A DNA stretch of 64,000 nt from assembly GCA_963669455.1 (NCBI GenBank), contig OY770026.1, positions 248,001 to 312,000 on the forward strand, in the 5' to 3' direction. Positions 25,729 through 32,780 of this stretch are shown piece by piece (the first letter of the stretch is position 1; every line of letters begins with the position of its first letter). A program made the position numbers and the translations under genes. The DNA is from JAWKWH01 sp963669455. Its GTDB lineage: Bacteria; Pseudomonadota; Alphaproteobacteria; Rhizobiales; Rhizobiaceae. Under the pieces are notes generated by a model that saw only the letters and a list, made by a program, of their open reading frames with translations, was not told the origin of the DNA and ran no database searches.

Positions 25729-27768
25729 CTACATTGCCATCACGAAGCGCAGCCCATCGTAGATGGCCGCATGTGTGTTGCGTGCCTCGACGGCGTCGCC
25801 AATGCGAAACAGCTGGAACGCGCCTTTGGAGTTTTTTTCCAGCGCCTGTGGCTTGCCGGCAATGAGCGCCTCATAATCGACGGCACCCAGATTGGATGAT
25901 TTCGGCTTGAGTTTGAAATAAAGATCATCCATCGGCCGGGTGCCAAAATTGACAACCACCTGATCGACAGCTCGCTCGTGATGAACATCGTCATAATGCG
26001 ATCCGATCACCGCTTTCAGCATGTTTCCATCTTTTTCGACGCTCTTTAGCTCGTAAGTGACCGTGAAAACAGTGTCGAGCTTTTGCAGCGAACGCATATA
26101 GGGTGTGAGGTTCATCGCCATCACTTCCGGTGAAAACATGCGGTCGGCGGTCATCACCTCAACCCGCCCACCTGCCTGGGCGATCATCTCTGCGGCCTGC
26201 AATGCGGCATGGTCGCCCGCCTCGTCATAGACGAGCACGTTTTGACCGGGTTTTACATCGCCGGAAATGATATCCCAGGATGTGACCGTCAAATCGCTTC
26301 CAGCGTCCAGTTCGCCTTCGCCCGGAAACCCGCCGGTGGCGACGATAACCACATCCGGATTTTCGGCGAGCACGGTATCGGCATCGGCCCAATAGTTGAA
26401 GCGGAACTCGACGCCCTTGGCATCACACTGTGCCTTGCGCCAGTCGATGATGCCGATCATCTCGGCGCGGCGTTTTGACTGGGCCGTCAGCCGGATCTGC
26501 CCGCCCGGATTGTTCGCCGCCTCGAACACCGTAACCTGATGGCCGCGTTCGGCTGCGACACGTGCCGCCTCCATGCCAGCCGGCCCGGCGCCGGCGATGA
26601 CAATCTTTCGCCTGGTTTGCGCAGGCTCGATGTTATGCGGCATGCCCTCCACCTCGCGGCCTGTTGCCGGATTGTGAATGCAATAGGCAGCACCGCCCTG
26701 ATAGATACGGTCGAGACAATAATTGGCACCGACACAGGGCCTTATGTCATGCTCGCGCTTCTCGATGATTTTTCGAACGATGTGCGGATCGGTCATATGC
26801 GCCCGGGTCATCCCGACCATGTCGACCTTGCCGCTTTCAACGGCGTGGCGTGCGGTGGCGACATCGGGAATGCGCGCGGCATGAAACACCGGGAATTTGG
26901 TCGCCGCGCGGATTTCGCCGGCAAAATCAAGATGCGGCGCTGATCGCATCCCCTGGATCGGGATCACATCGGTCAGCCCGGGATCGGTGTCAATATGGCC
27001 GCGAATGATGTTGAAAAAGTCGATATGGCCGCAGGCCTGAAGCATGCGGCAGATCTCCAGACCTTCCTCCTTGGTTGTGCCGCCCGGCATGTCCTCGTCG
27101 GCCACGTTGCGCGTTCCGATGATGAATTCAGGGCCGACGCGCTTGCGAATGGCTTCGATCAGCTCGAAAAAGAACCGCATGCGGTTTTCCAGGCTGCCGC
27201 CATAGGGCGCGGCAAGGGTGTTTGTCGCCGGCGACCAGAACTGTTGCAGCAGATGGCCGTAACATTCCAGTTCGATACCATCGAACCCCGCTGCCTTCAC
27301 ACGCTCCGCACTATCGGCAAAATCTGCCTTGATCCGCTCCATATCCCAGTCTTCCAGGCGTTTTGGATAGGCGCGATGGGCCGGTTCGCGCTTATGCGAG
27401 GACGACAGGGTCGGCAGCCAGTCACCCTTGTCCCAACGGGTTCGGCGGCCCAGATGTGTGAGCTGGATCATGATGGCGCAGCCATGGTCGTGAACGTCGT
27501 CGGCCATTCGTTTCAGCCATGGCACGACCTCGTCCTTATAAAGAAGGATATTGTTGAAGACGGGCGGCGAATCTTTCGACACGACCGCCGATCCGGCCGT
27601 CATGGTGAGCGCGATCCCCGCCTTGGCGCGTTCCACGTGATAGAGCCGGTAGCGATCTTTGGGCATACCCTCTTCGGGATAGGCCGGTTCATGGCTTGTC
27701 GTGATAATGCGGTTCTTCAGCGTCAGGTGTTTCAGTTGAAACGGCTGCAGCAGGGGATCATTGGACAT
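25729..27768 (-). CDS. FMN/FAD N-demethylase of the N-methylproline demethylase/TMADH family
   Basis: This 679-residue protein combines an Old-Yellow-Enzyme barrel (1-380) with an FAD/NAD-binding module (IVIAGAGPAGMEAARVAAERG). It resembles enzymes that oxidatively demethylate N-methylproline or dimethylglycine-type amines, and trimethylamine dehydrogenase. The iron-sulfur segment is CVGANYC then Cys 12 residues later. The second of the four TMADH cysteines is Ala here, so the cluster has only three Cys ligands in this segment. It is 30 bp after the MttB-type gene on the same strand. The two could remove successive methyl groups from a betaine (for example proline betaine), which is inference. 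Start MSNDPLLQPF has the family N-terminus. Confidence 0.85.
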   Translation of the reverse strand: MSNDPLLQPFQLKHLTLKNRIITTSHEPAYPEEGMPKDRYRLYHVERAKAGIALTMTAGSAVVSKDSPPVFNNILLYKDEVVPWLKRMADDVHDHGCAIMIQLTHLGRRTRWDKGDWLPTLSSSHKREPAHRAYPKRLEDWDMERIKADFADSAERVKAAGFDGIELECYGHLLQQFWSPATNTLAAPYGGSLENRMRFFFELIEAIRKRVGPEFIIGTRNVADEDMPGGTTKEEGLEICRMLQACGHIDFFNIIRGHIDTDPGLTDVIPIQGMRSAPHLDFAGEIRAATKFPVFHAARIPDVATARHAVESGKVDMVGMTRAHMTDPHIVRKIIEKREHDIRPCVGANYCLDRIYQGGAAYCIHNPATGREVEGMPHNIEPAQTRRKIVIAGAGPAGMEAARVAAERGHQVTVFEAANNPGGQIRLTAQSKRRAEMIGIIDWRKAQCDAKGVEFRFNYWADADTVLAENPDVVIVATGGFPGEGELDAGSDLTVTSWDIISGDVKPGQNVLVYDEAGDHAALQAAEMIAQAGGRVEVMTADRMFSPEVMAMNLTPYMRSLQKLDTVFTVTYELKSVEKDGNMLKAVIGSHYDDVHHERAVDQVVVNFGTRPMDDLYFKLKPKSSNLGAVDYEALIAGKPQALEKNSKGAFQLFRIGDAVEARNTHAAIYDGLRFVMAM

Positions 27769-27798
27769 GGATCAAATCCGTCGTGAAAGTGTTTTACA

Positions 27799-29367
27799 TC
27801 AATACCAGGCGTCATCCATCGATGTCTTTTTCTTCGCGATGAAGTCCCGCAGCGCCTCGTCGGTGCCGGGATCGACCCCGGGGGCCTCATAGTCTGCAAG
27901 CTTTTTCTTCCATAGCTTGTTGGCCCGGGTCGCCGCATCCACCGAACCGGCAGTCTCCCACTTCTCAAACGCCTCGTTGTCGGCAAGTTCGGAATCCCAG
28001 AAGGCTGTCTCATAATTGGCCATCGTGTGGGCGCAGCCGAAGAAATGCTGACCCGGGCCGCACTCGACAAAGGCGTCCATCGCCAGCTGGTTGTCGTCGA
28101 TCTTTATGCCGTCGAGATAGGAATGCAGCGCGCCACACATATCGGCGTCCATCATGAATTTTTCATACGACATCGACAAAAGCCCATCTAAGAACCCGGC
28201 CGAATGCAGGATGAAATTCGCACCGCAGTGAACAGCGGCCAGCATAGACATGGTCGATTCATTCATTGCCTGGGCATCGGGCAATTTTGACGTGGTAAAA
28301 TTGCCGGAACATCGAAGCGGCAGCCCCAGCCTGCGGGCAAGCTGACCTATGACCATCGAACCGATCGCCGGTTCGGGCGTACCGAATGTCGGGGAACCGG
28401 ATCTCAGCGACATGGACGACAGGAAATTGCCAAAAATGACCGGAGCGCCCGGACGTTCAAGCTGGGTTAGTGCACATCCTGCCATGGTTTCCGCCAGCGA
28501 TTGGGCAATCGCCCCGGCGCCGGTCACGGGTCCCATGGCGCCACCGAGAATGAAGGGGACGCAAATGGTGGCCTGATTGGCCCGGGCGTAAGCGCGCAGG
28601 ACGCTGGTCATGGTGCCATCCCAGACCAGCGGCGAGTTGACATTGACATTGCCCATGATGACGCAATTATCGTCGACGAAATCCGCTCCAAACAGGATGC
28701 GGCTCATCTCAACACAATCGTCAGCGCGCTCCTCCGCCGTCACCGACCCCAAAAATGGCCGGTCGGAATAGCGCATATGGGCGTAGACCATATCCAGATG
28801 GCGCTTGTTGACGGGCACATCGACCGGCTCACAAATCGTTCCGCCCGAATGGTGCAGCCAGGGCGATGACTGGGCGAGTTTGACGAAGTTTTCAAAGTCC
28901 TCAATCGTGCCGTAGCGCCGCCCATGATCCAGATCCATGACAAACGGACAGCCATAGGACGGGGCGAATACGACATTGTTGCCGCCGATCCGTATGTCGT
29001 TTTTCCGGTTTCTCGCGACCTGGGTAAATTCGCGCGGCGCGGTTTTTAATATTTCGCGCAACATGCCGGGTTCGAATTTGACCAGCTCGTCGTCGACCTT
29101 GGCGCCGGCTTTTTTCCAGTAACCAATGGCAATCGGATCGTCGCGGAACTGCAACCCGATCTCAGCCAGGATACGGTCTGCGGTATCCTCGATGCGCAGC
29201 AGATTTTCCTCACCCATCACATCATAGGTTGGGATGTTGCGGACAATATAAGGCCGTCCGATTGCCGCCGGTCCGCCGGATCTGGCCGCGCGGCGCGCCA
29301 TTCTGCCACCGCGTTCGCGTTTTGGTGCAGCAATGGCCGCTTTTTCAGCCTGTACCGGTTCACTCAT
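27799..29367 (-). CDS. MttB-family corrinoid methyltransferase, non-pyrrolysine
   Basis: This is a trimethylamine-methyltransferase-superfamily protein of 522 residues. The start is ATG 29367 (MSEPVQAEKA) with AAGGAG just upstream; the frame opens 54 bp earlier without support. The whole frame has no internal amber codon, so it is one of the non-pyrrolysine members such as the glycine betaine methyltransferase MtgB. They transfer a methyl group from a quaternary amine to a corrinoid protein. No corrinoid protein or corrinoid-reactivating gene is in this window. Pairing with the demethylase suggests a betaine demethylation route. Segments recognised include PTFGTPEPAIGSM and FVECGPGQHFFGCAHTM. 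Confidence 0.87.
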   Translation of the reverse strand: MSEPVQAEKAAIAAPKRERGGRMARRAARSGGPAAIGRPYIVRNIPTYDVMGEENLLRIEDTADRILAEIGLQFRDDPIAIGYWKKAGAKVDDELVKFEPGMLREILKTAPREFTQVARNRKNDIRIGGNNVVFAPSYGCPFVMDLDHGRRYGTIEDFENFVKLAQSSPWLHHSGGTICEPVDVPVNKRHLDMVYAHMRYSDRPFLGSVTAEERADDCVEMSRILFGADFVDDNCVIMGNVNVNSPLVWDGTMTSVLRAYARANQATICVPFILGGAMGPVTGAGAIAQSLAETMAGCALTQLERPGAPVIFGNFLSSMSLRSGSPTFGTPEPAIGSMVIGQLARRLGLPLRCSGNFTTSKLPDAQAMNESTMSMLAAVHCGANFILHSAGFLDGLLSMSYEKFMMDADMCGALHSYLDGIKIDDNQLAMDAFVECGPGQHFFGCAHTMANYETAFWDSELADNEAFEKWETAGSVDAATRANKLWKKKLADYEAPGVDPGTDEALRDFIAKKKTSMDDAWY

Positions 29368-29483
29368 GGGGAACTCCTTCTGGCGCGATCCTGTCACCCC
29401 GGACGAAAAAATGTTTGGCAATTTGCGTCAAAAAATGTTCCTGCCACGCGCATGGTCGAAATAGTCGCATCGACAATTGGGCA

Positions 29484-29512
29484 TTGCACAATTTTGCCAG
29501 GCCCGTTATAAG
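29484..29512 (+). promoter_or_regulatory. Sigma-70-type promoter of rpmI-rplT
   Basis: TTGCAC (29484-29489), 17-bp spacer, TATAAG (29507-29512). It gives a leader of about 165 bases before rpmI. Confidence 0.6.
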
Positions 29513-29522
29513 CCCGCGTCTT

Positions 29523-29554
29523 GAACCGTCCGGCAGGGCATGCCGTGGCGGTTC
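29523..29554 (+). promoter_or_regulatory. Leader hairpin of the rpmI-rplT message
   Basis: GAACCG (29523-29528) pairs with CGGTTC (29549-29554), and GGCA with TGCC inside, immediately after the predicted transcription start. In other bacteria L20 represses its own operon by binding leader RNA. Whether this hairpin does so is inference. Confidence 0.4.
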
Positions 29555-29686
29555 TTAATATGCTGACAGCTCATCTTAGCCAGAGCGATGCAAGATGCGG
29601 CCATCCGGTCGTCGCCGGTACTCCGGCACCCTTGTGGAGCATTTGCGGCAAGCAAAATGGCGTGAGCAAAATAATGGAGAAGCAAA

Positions 29687-29887
29687 ATGCCCAAGATGAA
29701 GACCAAATCTGGTGCGAAAAAACGATTCAAGGTTACCGGGACCGGCAAGGTCAAGGTAGCGGCTGCCGGAAAGCAGCATGGCATGATCAAACGATCCAAC
29801 AAATTCCTTCGCAATGCACGCGGTACCATGGTTCTGTCCGAGCCAGACACCCGCATCGTCAAGAAGTTCCTTCCCAACAGCTTCTGA
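29687..29887 (+). CDS. rpmI: 50S ribosomal protein L35
   Basis: This 66-residue basic ribosomal protein has the family start MPKMKTKSGAKKRFK and normal length. A GGAG motif lies 11 bases before the ATG. It is followed 46 bp later by rplT, the conserved pair. infC, usually the first gene of this operon, is elsewhere (19.6 kb). Confidence 0.98.
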   Translation: MPKMKTKSGAKKRFKVTGTGKVKVAAAGKQHGMIKRSNKFLRNARGTMVLSEPDTRIVKKFLPNSF

Positions 29888-29933
29888 CCAGCCACGCATT
29901 TGCGATTAGAGACAGTTTCCAGGAGATCATGAC

Positions 29934-30335
29934 ATGGCCCGTGTAAAAAGAGGCGTCACCAGCCACGCCAAGCACAAGAAGACACTCAAAGCCGCCAAAG
30001 GTTTTTATGGCCGGCGCAAAAACACCATCCGCATCGCCAAACAGGCGGTAGAGAAATCGGCGCAGTACGCCACCCGCGACCGGCGCACCAGGAAGCGGAA
30101 TTTCCGCGCACTGTGGATCCAGCGCATCAATGCCGCCACCCGCGAGCATGGCCTGACCTATGGCCGCTTCATCGATGGGTTGAACAAGGCCGGCATCGAG
30201 GTCGACCGCAAGGTTCTGTCCGATATGGCGATCCATGAGCCGCAGGCGTTTGCCGCGCTGGTGAAACAAGCCAAGACGGCGCTGGAATATCTTAAAGATA
30301 CCACACCGAATGCTTTTGAAAGCGCTGTTGCCTGA
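29934..30335 (+). CDS. rplT: 50S ribosomal protein L20
   Basis: This 133-residue protein is an early assembly protein of the 50S subunit and a translational repressor of its operon in other bacteria. It begins MARVKRGVTSHAKHKK and contains YGRRKNTIRIAKQAVEK and RRTRKRNFRALWIQRIN. The C-terminus after residue 118 is a short alphaproteobacterial extension. AGGAG precedes the ATG. An intrinsic terminator follows. Confidence 0.98.
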   Translation: MARVKRGVTSHAKHKKTLKAAKGFYGRRKNTIRIAKQAVEKSAQYATRDRRTRKRNFRALWIQRINAATREHGLTYGRFIDGLNKAGIEVDRKVLSDMAIHEPQAFAALVKQAKTALEYLKDTTPNAFESAVA

Positions 30336-30373
30336 GCCAGCGTTTCCCGAAGTCGAAAAAATAGTGTAACGGG

Positions 30374-30405
30374 AACCCGCGCTGGCAGGGCTGGCGCGGG
30401 TTTTT
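30374..30405 (+). terminator. Intrinsic terminator of rpmI-rplT
   Basis: The stem AACCCGCGC/GCGCGGGTT (30374-30382, 30394-30402) with an 11-nt loop is followed by a run of five T overlapping its end. Confidence 0.85.
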
Positions 30406-30412
30406 CAATGCG

Positions 30413-31243
30413 ATGACAAACCGGCAAGCACCAATGAGCAAACCATCTGTCGATGGCGAGATGATCGAGCGACTGCGCGCCCTGGCGGCGCAGCACGGTG
30501 ATCTGCGAAACTTTCCGGTGGATGTCGATGGCGAGCGTTTCTGGATCAAGCGCTATGACCGGGATGATCGGGCGATCTACAAATTTCTGCACCGCCTGGT
30601 GGCGCTGCTGCCGCTGCCGGCAGCACTGCGCCCGAGCCCGGCTGTCAAGGCCAGGGACGCCGTGGCGCGTGAATTGCGCAAAACAGGGCAGTTTGCCGAG
30701 GCTGGATTTCCAACGCCCGAAATTGTCCTGTCCGATGATCGGATGATCGTGAGCCGGGATTGTGGAACGATGGTCGATATGCAGGCGATCGCCGAACGGC
30801 AAAGCGGCAATGGTGATGCCCATGACCGCCTGCTGTGCAACTGCGTCACCGCACTGTGCAGGGCGCATGTCCATGGGCTGGTTCACGGCCGCCCGCATCC
30901 GCGCGATATGATCATCGGGCCGGGAGGGGCTATCGGATTTATGGATTTTGAAGAGGAGCCCGAGGCGGTGATGCCGGTTGAAACGGCCCAGGCGCGCGAT
31001 TGCTGGCTCCTGTTTCTCGTGGTCTCGGATATGATGGCCGAGCCGCAAAATGCTAAAGCCGCCTTTCAGGCCTATGTCGAGCGCGCGCCGGTCCAGGTGA
31101 CGGGGGAGTTGAAGAAGCTGGTGCGTTTCTGGCATCGGCTTCTGCGCCCGGCGCAACTGTTAGGTGGGAGACGATTCGGCAGTGATCTGCGCCGGATACT
31201 CAAGGCCGACGAAATATTGACCCGCGGCCTTGCCGCCAAATAA
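30413..31243 (+). CDS. Protein-kinase-like (RIO/Kdo-kinase fold) protein
   Basis: This 276-residue protein resembles small lipopolysaccharide- or RIO-type kinases. The likely catalytic loop is VHGRPHPRDMII, with HGRPHPRD in place of HxD-type HGDLHPRN. IGFMDFEEEP holds the metal-binding DFxxx equivalent. ERFWIKRYDR would carry the ATP-binding Lys. The substrate is unknown and activity is not assured. An ATG at 30434 (MSKPSVDGE) is an alternative start, since 30413 lies only 8 bases after the rplT terminator and has no SD. It lies between rplT and pheS, and reads in the same direction as both. Confidence 0.7.
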   Translation: MTNRQAPMSKPSVDGEMIERLRALAAQHGDLRNFPVDVDGERFWIKRYDRDDRAIYKFLHRLVALLPLPAALRPSPAVKARDAVARELRKTGQFAEAGFPTPEIVLSDDRMIVSRDCGTMVDMQAIAERQSGNGDAHDRLLCNCVTALCRAHVHGLVHGRPHPRDMIIGPGGAIGFMDFEEEPEAVMPVETAQARDCWLLFLVVSDMMAEPQNAKAAFQAYVERAPVQVTGELKKLVRFWHRLLRPAQLLGGRRFGSDLRRILKADEILTRGLAAK

Positions 31244-31265
31244 ATGACCGAAACGGACTATCGCG

Positions 31266-32351
31266 ATGAGTGAACTGGAACAATTGGAAGCTGCAATCAA
31301 TGCTGAAATCGAGGCCGCCGGCGACGAGCAGGCGATCGACGCGGTGCGCATCTCGGCACTTGGCAAAAAAGGCACCGTCTCCGAGAAGATGAAGTCGCTT
31401 GGGCGGATGACACCGGAAGAGCGTCAGGTGATGGGACCGGCGCTGAACGGGTTGAAAAACCGGGTTGCCGAGGCACTAACCGATCGCAAGGCCGCGCTGG
31501 CGGAGGCAGGCATTGCCGCGCGGCTTGAAACCGAGAAGGTCGATGTCACGCTGCCGCTCCAGCCGGCGCCGACCGCGACCGGGCGAATTCATCCGATCAG
31601 TCAGGTGACAGACGAAATCACCGCGATATTCGCCGATATGGGGTTTGCCATCGCCGAAGGCCCGGATGTGGAAACCGACTACTACAATTTCACCGCACTC
31701 AATTTTCCAGACGGCCATCCGGCGCGCGAGATGCACGACACGTTCTTCCTTCAACCCGGTGAGAACGGAGAGCGCAAGCTTTTGCGCACGCACACTTCGC
31801 CGGTTCAAATACGTACAATGGAGGCGCAGAATCCGCCGATCCGTGTCATCATTCCCGGCAAGACCTATCGCTGTGATTCTGACGCCACGCACACGCCGAT
31901 GTTCCATCAGCTCGAGGCGCTGGTGATTGACAAGCAGACGACAGTCGCGCATCTGAAATGGACCATCGAGGAATTCTGCAAGACATTTTTCGAAGTGCCT
32001 GACGTGACCATGCGTTTCCGCCCGTCCTTCTTCCCGTTCACCGAACCGAGCCTTGAAGTCGATATCAAATGCGACCGCTCGCGCCCGGGCGAGGTGCGCT
32101 TTGGCGAGGGCGATGACTGGATGGAAATATTGGGCTGCGGGATGGTGCATCCCAATGTGCTCAGCGCCGGCGGGCTCGACCCCGACGTCTATCAGGGCTT
32201 TGCCTGGGGCATCGGTATCGACCGCATCGCCATGCTGAAATACGGCATGCCGGACCTGCGCGCCTTTTTCGATGCCGATGTGCGCTGGCTGAAACATTAT
32301 GGCTTCCGCCCGCTCGACATGCCGACATTGTTTGCCGGACTAAGCGGGTGA
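31266..32351 (+). CDS. pheS: Phenylalanyl-tRNA synthetase alpha subunit
   Basis: PheS is the catalytic subunit of the alpha2-beta2 PheRS. The 361-residue protein has the N-terminal coiled coil (1-90) that binds tRNA. Class II motifs follow: motif 1 near HPISQVTDEI, motif 2 in FHQLEALVIDK with FRPSFFPFTEPS, and motif 3 GIGIDRIAMLKYG. A small GFA gene is placed between it and pheT. The pheS stop overlaps the GTG start of that gene. Confidence 0.98.
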   Translation: MSELEQLEAAINAEIEAAGDEQAIDAVRISALGKKGTVSEKMKSLGRMTPEERQVMGPALNGLKNRVAEALTDRKAALAEAGIAARLETEKVDVTLPLQPAPTATGRIHPISQVTDEITAIFADMGFAIAEGPDVETDYYNFTALNFPDGHPAREMHDTFFLQPGENGERKLLRTHTSPVQIRTMEAQNPPIRVIIPGKTYRCDSDATHTPMFHQLEALVIDKQTTVAHLKWTIEEFCKTFFEVPDVTMRFRPSFFPFTEPSLEVDIKCDRSRPGEVRFGEGDDWMEILGCGMVHPNVLSAGGLDPDVYQGFAWGIGIDRIAMLKYGMPDLRAFFDADVRWLKHYGFRPLDMPTLFAGLSG

Positions 32352-32767
32352 GCAACCAACCCTCCCATCGCGGTCATTGCCGTTGTAACTCCGTCGTCAT
32401 CACGGCGCGCGGTGCGCCGGATCTGTCGGTCTATTGCCATTGCGACGACTGCCGCAGGGCGACGGGCGCGCCTGTTCTGGCGTCGGTCGGGTTTCCCAAG
32501 AAGAACATCACATGGGAAGCCGACGACACGCTGAAGCGATATAAGGAAGGCACGGCCACCAGGCTTTTTTGCTCCCATTGCGGCTCTCCGGTGGCGCAGG
32601 AACACGACAGTGCCAGCCACATGACCTTTCTCAACACCGGCTTCATGGAAAATCCGAACGATTTTCCGCCGGACTATCACACTTTTGCCGGCCAGAAACT
32701 CGATTGGCTGGAGCTTCAAGACGACCTGCGCAAGGTCGACAAGACGATTTTAATCAAGACCGAATGA
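32348..32767 (+). CDS. GFA-family zinc protein (CENP-V/Gfa-like)
   Basis: This 139-residue protein has the GFA fold with zinc-binding cysteines in HCRCNSVV, CHCDDCRRATGAP and FCSHCGSPV. The family is named for a supposed glutathione-dependent formaldehyde-activating enzyme, but most members have no proven activity. GTG 32348 overlaps the pheS stop, and the next start, pheT, is 13 bp after its end. It is therefore embedded in the PheRS operon, apparently by insertion. Confidence 0.87.
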   Translation: MSNQPSHRGHCRCNSVVITARGAPDLSVYCHCDDCRRATGAPVLASVGFPKKNITWEADDTLKRYKEGTATRLFCSHCGSPVAQEHDSASHMTFLNTGFMENPNDFPPDYHTFAGQKLDWLELQDDLRKVDKTILIKTE

Positions 32768-32780
32768 CCGGATCAGACAA

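Noticed and set aside
27799..29367. Pyrrolysine-containing trimethylamine methyltransferase
   Set aside because: The frame is continuous with no internal TAG, so pyrrolysine is not needed and there is no sign of pylT or pylS.
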